Positions 16,133 to 24,901 are shown, numbered from the stretch's first letter. The stretch: 64,000 bases of DNA from Planctomycetales bacterium (GCA_026400835.1 JAPLOA010000067.1:1-64000), one strand, 5' to 3'. Numbers and translations are program-made. Notes: generated from the letters alone by a model not told the origin.

Positions 16133-16480
16133 TCACGGTGCCGCCGCAGTGATGATCATTTCCACAAGACAATTCTTGCCGAGTCCAACCTGCACACAGG
16201 CTCGAATCGGTGCGTGACCTCGAGGAACCCAGGCGTCCCAAAGTTCGTTTAGCGTGGAGCCGTGCTCGAGGTCTGCGAGATAGATCAGGATCTGCAGCAG
16301 TCGCTCGCGTGAGCTTCCTATCTGTTTCAGCGTATCGTCAATTTGTTGCAGGACTTGAGCGATCTGGCTGCGAGCGTCGACGGACATGTCATTGGCCACC
16401 TCGACCCATTGGGCGACGCCGTTGTGAATAACGATGTCTGACCATCGTGGTGAATCACCGATACGTTGAATGCTGGACAT
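16133..16480 (-). CDS. RidA-family (YjgF/UK114) enamine/imine deaminase-like protein
   Basis: A 115-residue protein. I chose ATG 16480 (MSSIQRIG); a TTG at 16513 would overlap the upstream dus gene by 14 bases. Family features are the N-terminal SPRWSDIVIHNGV and the C-terminal PIRACVQVGLG, which contains the arginine that binds the carboxylate of the substrate, followed by LVEMIITA. RidA proteins hydrolyse reactive enamines made by PLP enzymes. It lies 19 bases after dus on the same strand. Confidence 0.88.
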   Translation of the reverse strand: MSSIQRIGDSPRWSDIVIHNGVAQWVEVANDMSVDARSQIAQVLQQIDDTLKQIGSSRERLLQILIYLADLEHGSTLNELWDAWVPRGHAPIRACVQVGLGKNCLVEMIITAAAP

Positions 16481-16499
16481 AGTTGGCTCAGTTAATGAA

Positions 16500-17606
16500 T
16501 CACCAGTGCTCAACAGGACCGTTGGGCACTTTGATTAATGCGGTGGGAATTTCGCATTGGCGTTCGCCGTGGCGTTTCCGAATCTGTTCGACGATTTGAT
16601 CGAATTCCGCGAACGATTCAAAGCGTCGCAGACGATTTTCAAGATCCTCGGGAACCCCCAGACGAGCACCGTACCATGCGGCAAATTTGCGGAACATCAG
16701 GCAGGCGAAATCATCGTGCTGCTGAGCCATCAGCGTAAAATGAGTCACCAGGAATTCGATTTGTTCATCGCGTGAAGGTTCGAAGGGAATCGTGTCGCCG
16801 TTGAGATGGCTCTGAATGCGGCGAAAGATCCAGGGATCCAGCATCGCTCCTCGTCCAATCGCCACGGCCGCGCAGCCGGTTTCCTTCATCATCGAAATGG
16901 CATCGGCTGGAGCCCGCACATCTCCGTTGGCGATAATCGGCATCGAGCGGACGGCATCGACGGTCTCTCGAATGGCATCGCGATTGACCGTGCCGTGAAA
17001 TCCCTGGTTGCGAGTACGTCCGTGAATAGTGACCGCCGCGACGCCAATATTCTCAAAGGCTGCGGCCAGCTCGGGAGCTGTAATCGCAGACGAATCCCAG
17101 CCGAGTCGCATCTTCACCGTGACTGGCAGATCAACCGCTTCAAGTACTCGGCTCACCATCGTCACCGCGCCGTCGACGTTGCACATCAGGCGAGCACCAC
17201 CGCCGGAGCTGTTTACTTTGGCCATGGGGCAGCCCATGTTAATATCGATGGCTTCGTAGCCATGGTCCTTTAACCAGCGAGCAGCCTTGACCAGATGAAT
17301 CGTTTCGCCACCGAAGATCTGCACCGATAAGGGACGATCTTCCGGGCATGTCTGGACGAGATCCATCGACTTGGGTCGTTCGGACCACAACATGGATGCC
17401 AGTACGAGGTCCGTTGTTGCCAGGCCAAGACCACCCGTGCGGCGCAGGACTAATCGAAAGGCCAGTTGCGTGTAGCCAGCCAGAGGAGCGAGGAAGAACC
17501 GCGTAGAAAGAACTCGTCCGCCGATCGTGATGGGCGTTGCTGCAAACTGTTCGACGGTCATCTCGCTGCACGACGTATTTGAGGAGATTGAAAGAGGCTG
17601 GTTCAT
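16500..17606 (-). CDS. dus: tRNA-dihydrouridine synthase
   Basis: A 368-residue FMN-dependent enzyme that reduces uridines in tRNA D-loops. Signatures include LAPLAGYTQLAFR near the start, DINMGCPMAKVNSSGGGA with the catalytic cysteine, VTVKMRLGWD and VTIHGRTRNQGFHG. A helical C-terminal tRNA-binding domain follows. The start codon overlaps the maf stop by four bases (ATGA), so the two are translationally coupled. I cannot assign the DusA/B/C subtype with confidence; the NMGCP form is most like DusB. Confidence 0.93.
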   Translation of the reverse strand: MNQPLSISSNTSCSEMTVEQFAATPITIGGRVLSTRFFLAPLAGYTQLAFRLVLRRTGGLGLATTDLVLASMLWSERPKSMDLVQTCPEDRPLSVQIFGGETIHLVKAARWLKDHGYEAIDINMGCPMAKVNSSGGGARLMCNVDGAVTMVSRVLEAVDLPVTVKMRLGWDSSAITAPELAAAFENIGVAAVTIHGRTRNQGFHGTVNRDAIRETVDAVRSMPIIANGDVRAPADAISMMKETGCAAVAIGRGAMLDPWIFRRIQSHLNGDTIPFEPSRDEQIEFLVTHFTLMAQQHDDFACLMFRKFAAWYGARLGVPEDLENRLRRFESFAEFDQIVEQIRKRHGERQCEIPTALIKVPNGPVEHW

Positions 17607-18304
17607 GGGCTGCTCCTCCAGCCCAGATTGATCAGAGTCTGTCGCGTTTCCATGACGGGCAATCCGATGACATTCGTCAGGCTGCCGCGCAGTTGAGTCA
17701 CGAACGCCGCGGCAAACCCCTGAATGGCATAACCGCCCGCTTTACCGAGAGACTCGCGCGTGGAGATGTACCACTCAATCAGTTCATTGTTGATTTCACA
17801 GAACGTGACTTCGGACTTCACGATGCAACTGCTGGTTTGGCCCATTTGAGAAACCAGAACTCCGGTCCAGACTTCGTGAGTTTGATTGGACAATCGATTG
17901 CGGAGCCACTCTCGGACATCATCCTGCCATCGATCGGGTTCGGGTTGGCCGAGGACCAGGCGTTTTCCTTGATTTAGCTCAGCGACAACAATCGTGTCGG
18001 CCACGACGAAGAACGGGGCTGAAGAATCGACGGAGGCGAACACTTCGTTCGACGCATCAGCCGCGATTTGCTGACAGACGTCGCTGTGTTTCAACTGGAC
18101 AATATCCAGCAGGCGATGTTCGATTTCCGTTTCCTGATGCAGACCGAGAAAGCCGGGTTCTTCGGGAGTAATGGGCGGTTTGATGACAAGCTGGTGATGG
18201 CCCACGATGGCTCCCAGCAATTCTTTTCGTCGTGGAGAACGCGAGCCAAGAATCACTTGTGGTGAATTCTGAATGCTATGGTCGTGAGAAATTGCGGTGA
18301 TCAT
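17603..18304 (-). CDS. maf: Maf-family nucleoside triphosphate pyrophosphatase
   Basis: A 233-residue protein of the Maf/HAM1-like family that hydrolyses non-canonical or methylated NTPs. It has the start LGSRSPRRKELL, the metal-site motif VVADTIVV and a conserved late segment SLGKAGGYAIQGFAA. It is longer than the usual 190-200 residues because of an insertion around residues 45-85. It is transcribed with dus and divergently from the HEAGH protein gene, whose start is 108 bases away. Confidence 0.93.
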   Translation of the reverse strand: MITAISHDHSIQNSPQVILGSRSPRRKELLGAIVGHHQLVIKPPITPEEPGFLGLHQETEIEHRLLDIVQLKHSDVCQQIAADASNEVFASVDSSAPFFVVADTIVVAELNQGKRLVLGQPEPDRWQDDVREWLRNRLSNQTHEVWTGVLVSQMGQTSSCIVKSEVTFCEINNELIEWYISTRESLGKAGGYAIQGFAAAFVTQLRGSLTNVIGLPVMETRQTLINLGWRSSP

Positions 18305-18412
18305 GGAAAAGTCTGCAGACGATCGTGTGGGCGATTTTGAATCTCGGTACGAAGTGTAACATAGCGCTGGGATCCCGAGCGACCTGCGGGATTCGAATCA
18401 TCCGGAGGAACC

Positions 18413-18898
18413 ATGACTGAAGAACTTACCGCCTTTCACGAAGCCGGGCATGCTTACGCGGCAATTTACGTCGGTGCGCGAGTCCAGTCGGTTACGATTG
18501 ATCCGGACAATGATGACGGTCCGAATCGATTTGGCGATACGGTTGTGCTCTGGAGCCGTCGTCGATTCTCACAGAAGGACATGGCGGAAAAGGCCGCGTG
18601 GGTGGCTCTGGCGGGGCCAGTGGCCGAAATGGTTTATACTCAAAAGCCGTTTCACCCTGCGACTGTTGCCGAGTGGAGCCAGGACTGGGAAACAGCGTTT
18701 GAGTCGCTCGAACACGTCCGTAATGTGCAGCATCGGTTGGCTCAATTGGAGCGATATACAATCGAATTGTATCAGGCGTTTCAGGATGACAATCACTGGG
18801 CCGCGATTGGAGCCATCGCCGACAGCCTTCTGGCTCATGAAACGCTGGACGAGGAAATGTTGCAGGAGATTGTGGAGCCGTGGATTGGGGAGGCGTGA
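18413..18898 (+). CDS. Stand-alone HEAGH metalloprotease-like protein (M41/FtsH peptidase-like)
   Basis: A 161-residue protein with GGAGGAA ahead of ATG 18413. The zinc motif HEAGH sits at residues 9-13 near the N-terminus, in the context TAFHEAGHAYAAIYVG, as in the peptidase domain of FtsH. A helix with WVALAGPVAEM follows, and the acidic WSQDWETA (about residue 90) is the likely third zinc ligand. It has no AAA ATPase domain and no membrane helix, so it cannot work as FtsH does; it may be a small cytoplasmic peptidase or a regulator. No partner ATPase is encoded nearby. Confidence 0.8.
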   Translation: MTEELTAFHEAGHAYAAIYVGARVQSVTIDPDNDDGPNRFGDTVVLWSRRRFSQKDMAEKAAWVALAGPVAEMVYTQKPFHPATVAEWSQDWETAFESLEHVRNVQHRLAQLERYTIELYQAFQDDNHWAAIGAIADSLLAHETLDEEMLQEIVEPWIGEA

Positions 18899-18982
18899 GA
18901 TTTCATCGTGTTGGAGCGGCGTGACGCTTCAAATATGGCAGGCAAGCGAACAACGTGAGCGATTCCTTTGGTATCGGGCCGT

Positions 18983-19018
18983 GAGGCCAACCGGGTCAAG
19001 GGCTCAGCCCCTGGCCTC
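18983..19018. repeat. Small inverted repeat
   Basis: GAGGCCA and TGGCCTC flank an inner GGGCTCAGCCC dyad in the 223-base gap before the third Gfo/Idh/MocA gene. It could be a terminator without a T-run or a member of the dispersed hairpin class. Confidence 0.5.
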
Positions 19019-19121
19019 GGTTGTACCTCGAATTCGGTCGCTGTAAATTGCTGCGTCGACTGTGAGAGTCGGCGAACCACCGGTCAATTCCACGTAAGTT
19101 TCCATAAAGGTTTTATCGACG

Positions 19122-20324
19122 ATGTCAGACACAACGAACGGCAAACTCAATCGCAAGCTCCGAATGGCGCTGGTCGGCGGCGGGCAGGGATCATTTATTG
19201 GTCGAGTTCACGCGACGGCGGCCGTTCTGGACAATCGAGCGGCTTTGGTCGCGGGTGCTCTGTCGTCGGATGCAGCTCGAGCCAAAGCCAGTGCGGCGGC
19301 TTATGACATCGCAGAATCACGAGCGTACGGTTCGGTCGCCGAAATGATCGAAAAGGAAAAAGCACTGCCTGCTGATCAGCGAATCGACTTTGTCAGCGTG
19401 GCTACACCAAACCATACTCACTTCCAGATTGCGAAGGCGGCCGCAGAGGCGGGCTTCAACGTGATTTGCGACAAGCCGATGACATTCGATTTTGCTCAGG
19501 CCGAAGAGCTGGTGAATGTTGTCGATAAGAGCGGCGTGGTTTTCGCCGTGAGTCACAACTACACCGGCTACCCGCTGGTCCGACAGGCTCGCGAAATGAT
19601 TCTGAGCGGCGAGCTGGGTGAAATCAACGCGATCCGCTCGAACTACATCCAGGGCTGGTTGAGAACTCGTCTGGAAACTTCAGACCAGAAGCAGGCGGCG
19701 TGGCGAACAGACCCTACGAAGTCCGGTGCGGCCGGTTGCTTCGGTGACATCGGAACTCATGCGTACAACCTTGGCCGCTACATGACCGGCCTGATTCCAG
19801 CAAAGATCTCCTGCAACCTGTCGATCTTCGCCGAAGGTCGAGCACTGGATGATTACGGTCACGCTGTCATTCGCTACGAGAATGGTGCCGTAGGCACTGT
19901 GACGGCCAGCCAGATTTCACATGGTCGTGAGAACGATTTGTTTATCGAAGTGGACGGAACCAAGGGCGCGTTGTCGTGGCGTCAGGAAGAGCCAAACGTG
20001 ATGATCGTCCGCCGCAACGGCTCACCACATCAGATGTATACTCGCGATCCAAATGCCCCGTTTATGAACAGCATGGGCAAAGCGGCTTGCCGTCTTCCAT
20101 CTGGCCATCCAGAAGCGTTCTTTGAAGCTTTTGCGAATGTCTATCGCTTTGCTTACGACTCCATGGTCGCTCGAGCAACGGGAGAGAAATTCGAAAAGAA
20201 GGATACGATTTATCCGAACGTGCATGACGGGGCTGAGGGGATGTACTTCATTCAGCAGTGCGTTGCCAGCAGCAAGCAGGACGGTGCGTGGGTACCGATG
20301 AAATATGCGGGGGCTCGCAAGTAA
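19122..20324 (+). CDS. Gfo/Idh/MocA-family oxidoreductase
   Basis: A 400-residue cytoplasmic enzyme with the Rossmann start MALVGGGQGSFIG and the EKP-equivalent motif written as CDKPMTF. The C-terminal domain contains GCFGDIGTHAYNLGRY, with the conserved D-x-x-x-H that serves in catalysis. A 25-residue insertion (EKEKALPADQRID) lies in the Rossmann domain. AAAGG precedes ATG 19122. A strong terminator follows at 20359-20397, so it is the last gene of its unit. The substrate is not predictable. Confidence 0.92.
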   Translation: MSDTTNGKLNRKLRMALVGGGQGSFIGRVHATAAVLDNRAALVAGALSSDAARAKASAAAYDIAESRAYGSVAEMIEKEKALPADQRIDFVSVATPNHTHFQIAKAAAEAGFNVICDKPMTFDFAQAEELVNVVDKSGVVFAVSHNYTGYPLVRQAREMILSGELGEINAIRSNYIQGWLRTRLETSDQKQAAWRTDPTKSGAAGCFGDIGTHAYNLGRYMTGLIPAKISCNLSIFAEGRALDDYGHAVIRYENGAVGTVTASQISHGRENDLFIEVDGTKGALSWRQEEPNVMIVRRNGSPHQMYTRDPNAPFMNSMGKAACRLPSGHPEAFFEAFANVYRFAYDSMVARATGEKFEKKDTIYPNVHDGAEGMYFIQQCVASSKQDGAWVPMKYAGARK

Positions 20325-20358
20325 TCGCGTTCGTCATTCGTGTTGTTGATGATTGATG

Positions 20359-20397
20359 ACAGGAAGATTTCGGGTGTCCCGGGATCTTCCTGTTTTT
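20359..20397 (+). terminator. Rho-independent terminator
   Basis: A perfect 10-bp stem (ACAGGAAGAT / ATCTTCCTGT) with an inner CCCGG dyad, followed by TTTTT. It ends the upstream oxidoreductase transcript. Confidence 0.85.
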
Positions 20398-20429
20398 GTA
20401 CATGGCGCCTCTGAAGGAACGCATCAGGA

Positions 20430-22184
20430 TTGAAGCCACGGACCGTTCATGTTCTCCGAGTGCTGATGTTTGCCAGCATTTTGCTGTGCATTCACTGGCA
20501 GCATCGTGAGTATCTCCAGCGCCAGGTTCGTGTTGAGGACTGGTCTGATGTGCTGCCGGTCATTCAGGACGTGCTGCCTGAGGCTGACGTGGTTTTTAGC
20601 AGCACAACCGGAGAAACGGACGTCGACAAGGCCGCTAAAGTGCGAGATGCCAACGGCCAGACGATTGCTCGAGTTTTGCGAACATCGCCAGAGGCCAATC
20701 ATATTCTGGGCTTCTCGGGACCGACGGATGTTCTGCTGGTTATGAATCCGGATTCGGAGTTGATCGTGGCAAAGATCGTGTCCAGCCGGGATACTCGAGA
20801 TCATGTTCAAAAAGTACTGGAGGATGAAAAGTTTCTGCAATCACTCGTGGGTCGGTCGCAACAGGATTTGCTCAATCTGCAGGATGTTGACGCGGTGTCC
20901 GGGGCGACGCTGACCAGTTACGCGATTTTGGAATCGATACGCGTTCGAGTTTCAAAGCTGAGCACTAACGGGGCTGGTCCATCGCGGTTGACGTCGTTGA
21001 AGTTCCCCGAGCCACCTCGGCAGGAAGATGTCAGGTTGCTGTATAGCGATGCGGCGAAAGTCGAGCCAGATGCCGACAGCACGATGGTCTGGAAGGTTCT
21101 TGGCCCTGACAGCGTCGAACGAGGAAAACTGCTGCGTGCATCACCTGCGGCGGACAACAATGTTGGGTATCAGGGACCGACGGATGTGCTGATCGCGGTG
21201 GACGAACAAATGGCTGTTACGGGCATTGCTGTCGGTGTCAGTTACGACAATGAACCTTATGTCGGTTACGTCAGAGAAGATGAGTACTTCCGAACGTTGT
21301 TCAATGGGCTAGATCTATCGTCGTTAGCCGCGATTGACGGGAATACGGTCGAAGGAGTGTCAGGCGCGACGATGACCAGTCAGTCCGTCGCTCGGTCATT
21401 GCAACTCACTGCTCAAGCCTTCGTGGATGAAGAAAAGGCTCGGGAGGCAGCGGAGCAAAAACAACGATCGGCTTCTGCGGAAGAGTCAGCTGGAGTATTG
21501 AGTGGTCGAGATGTGATTTCGCTGCGAGATATGTCCACGATCGTGATCACACTCTGCGGGGTGGTTCTGGGGATGACTCACTTGCGAGGGCGACGATGGC
21601 TGCGGATTGGTTATCAGTTCGTGGTGATCTGCTGGCTGGGCCTGATGAACGGGGACATGGTTTCGCAGGCTCTTCTGCTGGGATGGGCTCAAAGCGGTAT
21701 TCCGTGGCAGAACGCGTTGGGTCTCAGTCTACTGACGGTGGCTGCTTTGCTGGTACCGATTTCGACTGGTCGCAACGTTTACTGTGCTCAGATATGTCCT
21801 CATGGAGCCGTCCAGCAACTGGTGCGTCGCCGCCTGCCGTGGCAAGCGAAGTTGTCGCCGAGAATCCTTGCAGGGCTGCGATATCTGCCGCTGTTGCTGA
21901 TCGTCTGGGTCATGGCAATAGGGCTGCTGCATTTGCCGTTCAGTCCCGTGGACATTGAACCGTTTGATGCGTGGTTGTGGAGCATTGCTGGCGCAGCAAC
22001 GATTGTGGTGGCAGTGGCCGGGCTGGTCGCGTCCTTGTTTGTCCCGATGGCTTATTGCCGCTTCGGCTGTCCGACGGGTGCTGTGCTGGACTACATTGGA
22101 GGCGGCGGCAAGAACAGGAATCATCGAGATACTTTTGTGCTGGTGCTCGTTTTCGCCGCGATTCTTGTGAGCGTGCTGTGTTGA
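20430..22184 (+). CDS. NosR-like membrane flavo/iron-sulfur protein with two FMN-binding domains
   Basis: A 584-residue protein, started here at TTG 20430 (AAGGA upstream); an ATG at 20466 is the alternative. After one N-terminal helix come two extracytoplasmic FMN-binding domains, each with a covalent-flavinylation motif: SGAT at 157-160 and at 311-314 (attachment threonines 160 and 314). A linker rich in Glu/Gln follows, then about five to six membrane helices carrying two CxxxCP motifs (CAQICP 452-457, CRFGCP 543-548), as in the polyferredoxin-like part of NosR. It probably moves electrons across the membrane to a periplasmic acceptor. NosR has one FMN domain; the tandem pair is unusual. 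No apbE flavin transferase gene is in the window. Confidence 0.87.
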   Translation: MKPRTVHVLRVLMFASILLCIHWQHREYLQRQVRVEDWSDVLPVIQDVLPEADVVFSSTTGETDVDKAAKVRDANGQTIARVLRTSPEANHILGFSGPTDVLLVMNPDSELIVAKIVSSRDTRDHVQKVLEDEKFLQSLVGRSQQDLLNLQDVDAVSGATLTSYAILESIRVRVSKLSTNGAGPSRLTSLKFPEPPRQEDVRLLYSDAAKVEPDADSTMVWKVLGPDSVERGKLLRASPAADNNVGYQGPTDVLIAVDEQMAVTGIAVGVSYDNEPYVGYVREDEYFRTLFNGLDLSSLAAIDGNTVEGVSGATMTSQSVARSLQLTAQAFVDEEKAREAAEQKQRSASAEESAGVLSGRDVISLRDMSTIVITLCGVVLGMTHLRGRRWLRIGYQFVVICWLGLMNGDMVSQALLLGWAQSGIPWQNALGLSLLTVAALLVPISTGRNVYCAQICPHGAVQQLVRRRLPWQAKLSPRILAGLRYLPLLLIVWVMAIGLLHLPFSPVDIEPFDAWLWSIAGAATIVVAVAGLVASLFVPMAYCRFGCPTGAVLDYIGGGGKNRNHRDTFVLVLVFAAILVSVLC

Positions 22185-22199
22185 TCGTTGATTCTTGAA

Positions 22200-22242
22200 A
22201 TAAAAAAGAGCCCGCGAGAATCCAAAGGTTCCTCGTGGGCTC
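22200..22242 (-). terminator. Rho-independent terminator for the cysteine-rich protein gene
   Basis: GAGCCC..CGAG pairs with CTCG..GGGCTC across a short loop. On the minus strand the hairpin is followed by a run of six T (AAAAAA at 22202-22207), 30 bases after the stop codon of the cysteine-rich gene. Confidence 0.85.
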
Positions 22243-22271
22243 CGGTTCAAGGTTTGACTGGCAGCTAAAAG

Positions 22272-22523
22272 CTACTTGGCACAACAATCACTCGTTGGGC
22301 AGCATTGGCCGGTCGCACAGCATGATGCTGAACAGACGCAGTCGCCGCCGGTGTCACAGGCGCAGCCCGCTTCTTCACAGACACAGTTGTCGCAAGTGCA
22401 GACTTTGCAGCAGCTGCAAGGTGAAGCATTCGGCTGAGCTGTTGCCGTTGTTGGCCGAGCGGCAGAAATTGCAAATGGCGACGCCAATAACAGCGCGATC
22501 GAGAACAGTGAAAACTTTTTCAT
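22272..22523 (-). CDS. Exported metallothionein-like cysteine-rich protein
   Basis: An 83-residue protein with a clear signal peptide (residues 1-21, MKKFSLFSIALLLASPFAIS). The mature part has about 17 cysteines in its last 50 residues, arranged as CxC and CC pairs (CSCCKVCTCDNCVC, ending CCPTSDCC). This density is typical of metal-thiolate proteins. Metallothioneins are normally cytoplasmic, so an exported one points to metal capture or a redox role in the periplasm. It has GGAG before the start and its own terminator. It lies 68 bases downstream of another exported cysteine-rich gene. Metal identity (copper, zinc or other) is not known. Confidence 0.8.
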   Translation of the reverse strand: MKKFSLFSIALLLASPFAISAARPTTATAQPNASPCSCCKVCTCDNCVCEEAGCACDTGGDCVCSASCCATGQCCPTSDCCAK

Positions 22524-22591
22524 CGGAGTACTCCAGAAAGAATTCAGAAACGGAATTGAGTCAAAAGGATCTCAAGAGTGTTCTGATCTGG

Positions 22592-23089
22592 CTAATTCCT
22601 CCACACACACAGCATGGCCTGCTGGCGGTTGTGTTTGCGTGGCGGAAGCTCCGGTGAGCCGTTTCCTGCCGTGATCTGAAGCGATGCAATTGCTTCAGAC
22701 GGTTTGCTTTGAATCACAGCAAGAAGGCTGCTGTGTTGCGATTTGGCAGCCGCGCGGGGAACCGCAGTGATCACGGGTTCCGGAGCAGTCGCCAGAATGC
22801 AGCATTCGCAGGACGGAAGTTTGAAGGAGTTTGCAGGTGATTTTTCGGGACTGCGGCTCTTTGCGTCGCAACAGGAGTTGGCAGCTCTGGAGTCTTTTTG
22901 GGATTTACCCTGGCAGCAGGACGATGTTGTCTCGCTCTTTTTGCAGCAGCTTGCCTCAGAAGCAGTGGCTCGCTGACAGCAGCACGGCAGATTCGAACAA
23001 ACAGGCGCCAGGACAACAGCGATTGCAATCAGCAATCGCTGGAGGGCACCTCTTTGTGTAATCACCTTCTGTGACACGACCTGTGACAC
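22592..23089 (-). CDS. Exported cysteine-pair protein
   Basis: A 165-residue protein with an N-terminal hydrophobic leader (about residues 16-32) followed by repeated CC pairs: LPCCCQ, SCCKK, SCCQG, SCCDA and a later SCECCILA. The C-terminal half is low in cysteine and ends QQAMLCVWRN. I do not recognise a named family. Together with the 83-residue protein downstream it forms a pair of thiol-rich secreted proteins. Start choice among residues 1-20 is uncertain. Confidence 0.65.
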   Translation of the reverse strand: MSQVVSQKVITQRGALQRLLIAIAVVLAPVCSNLPCCCQRATASEASCCKKSETTSSCCQGKSQKDSRAANSCCDAKSRSPEKSPANSFKLPSCECCILATAPEPVITAVPRAAAKSQHSSLLAVIQSKPSEAIASLQITAGNGSPELPPRKHNRQQAMLCVWRN

Positions 23090-23356
23090 GACGTTCTCTG
23101 CGGCTGTTGGGGTTTTCTGCGGGAATCAGGCAGTTTTGGCGCAACCCAGTTCTGTGATCTCATTCGATCGTACGTCTGATTCGATGAATTCGTCAAGCCA
23201 TTGTTTCGAAATCGTGAGCCGATTCAGGCACATCAATTGTGCTAAGGAACAGTCTCAAAATAAGTTCCGTCTATCCCAACCCGCAGCATCAGTTTTGAAG
23301 TTGCGCTGTTCCAGACTCTGGGAGTTCAACGGATTGGAAACACAGGGAATTATCAT

Positions 23357-23434
23357 AACCCGACGCGTCAGCGAGGGATTTACGGAGATACTGGTAGAAC
23401 GCTCCAGCTCGATCCCTCACTTACGTTTCGGGTT
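23357..23434. repeat. Inverted repeat, family C, copy 1 (within a 418-base gap)
   Basis: AACCCGACGCGTCAGCGAGG and its imperfect complement ATCCCTCACTTACGTTTCGG face each other over 78 bases. Related copies lie at 31588-31658 and 39974-40232. The rest of the gap from 23090 to 23507 holds nothing I can name. Confidence 0.75.
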
Positions 23435-23507
23435 GGAATTTCAATAACTGGAAACATCGAGAAGTTATTCCGGGACTGTTCCCAAGAGGCGGATCGCACG
23501 GTGTGGA

Positions 23508-24653
23508 TCATGGGACTTCCTGAGCTGGCTTTGGGTTGATCTCCATTTTACGGCGGAGTCGCTGCAGGCCTGTGACGATGATTTGATCGGCCATCGTGAC
23601 GCCAGTTCGGATGACTCGACGTTGCCCCACCAGTGGGCCTAATTCGACGGAACGAGCCTCAGCAATCGATTTTTCTCCGTCTTTGCCAATGACGTAGACG
23701 AATGGCCGTCCCTGATCGGAGGCCATGGCTTCCTCGGGGATCAGCAGAGCAGCTTCAGCTTTTCCGATCGGAAATTTGAGCCGTACGAATAGTCCGGGAG
23801 TCAGCAACCCGTCTGTATTCGAAATCGTCGCTCGTGCTCGAAGTGTTCCCGTGGCCGGGTCGATCTGGTTATCGAGGAAGTCGACCTTCCCTTCGATTGC
23901 GAACTCATCTGAGTCCGCAAGCGAAATACGGACAACGACAGGTTCCTTCATCGCATTCACGATCGTGCCGGTCTTTTCAAGCCGTCGCAGTCGAAGGACC
24001 GTGCGTTCGTCGATATCAAAGTAGACATGGACCTGATCCAAAGGGACGATTGTGGCCAGAGCTGTTTGATCGGTGGTGACGATGTTGCCGACATCCACCA
24101 TGCTGCGACCGATTTGCCCCGAGAGCGGAGCTGAGATCGTCGCAAACTGAACATTCAGGAGAGCCACGTTGTGTGTCGCCTGAGCTTCTTTGAGAGCCGC
24201 ATTGGCCTCGTCGAGATCATATTGAGCCGTCTCCAGTTCATTTTCTGAAAGAGCCTTCTTCGCCATCAGCTCTTCGGCTCGACGTAGTTGGCTGGTGAGT
24301 TTCCTGATGCGAGCTTCGATCTGCAGAATCGCAGCCGCAGCTCGTTCCTCTTCGGCCACGAATTGGCGATCGTCAATCTTAAAGAGTACATCACCCTTCG
24401 AGACGATTGCACCATCTTCGAATTTCACCTCGTCCAGATATCCGCTGACCCGAGCTCGCAGTTCAACGACTTCTGTCGCTGCCGTGCGTCCGGTGAATTC
24501 TTCATATTCTGTAACCTCTTCCGTCACCGGAGACACAAACATTACGGACATCGGTGGAGGAGGTTCAGGCTTCTTCTCCGTGCGATTACAGCCAGCAAAG
24601 CAGACTAAGGCGGACCCCATCAGCAACGCGGGAATTGAGAAAAGACGGGACAT
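23508..24653 (-). CDS. RND-type efflux periplasmic adaptor (membrane fusion protein), lipoprotein
   Basis: A 381-residue HlyD/AcrA-family adaptor. I chose ATG 24653 because the product then starts with a lipoprotein signal ending in the lipobox CFAGC. The barrel-sandwich halves (EVVELRARVSGYLDEVKFEDG; QFATISAPLSGQIG) flank a coiled-coil hairpin (residues about 100-170), followed by beta-barrel segments. It would link an inner-membrane RND pump to an outer-membrane channel, but neither is next to it: downstream are the cysteine-rich genes. The reading frame stays open 78 codons upstream to ATG 24887 with plausible codons, so a longer form or a lost upstream gene cannot be excluded. Confidence 0.9.
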   Translation of the reverse strand: MSRLFSIPALLMGSALVCFAGCNRTEKKPEPPPPMSVMFVSPVTEEVTEYEEFTGRTAATEVVELRARVSGYLDEVKFEDGAIVSKGDVLFKIDDRQFVAEEERAAAAILQIEARIRKLTSQLRRAEELMAKKALSENELETAQYDLDEANAALKEAQATHNVALLNVQFATISAPLSGQIGRSMVDVGNIVTTDQTALATIVPLDQVHVYFDIDERTVLRLRRLEKTGTIVNAMKEPVVVRISLADSDEFAIEGKVDFLDNQIDPATGTLRARATISNTDGLLTPGLFVRLKFPIGKAEAALLIPEEAMASDQGRPFVYVIGKDGEKSIAEARSVELGPLVGQRRVIRTGVTMADQIIVTGLQRLRRKMEINPKPAQEVP

Positions 24654-24901
24654 ATCAAGACCACAGTCTGGGGGAGAGGAATTCGCGGAGGGAAGGCTCG
24701 GATGGCATGGCGCCGTCGGGGATGAAGATTTGCGAGGGCTCATCCACAAGTGGGCCGCGTCATTCGATAGATGCAGGACACTCAGGGTACGCTGAGTTTC
24801 GTCGGGATTCAACAGGCCGGAGAGTTGTTCCCGGTGAAAGTCGTGTTCAACGACCAATCGTTCTACAATAAACGTTGTTAATTCCATATCGGCGGAGAGT
24901 C

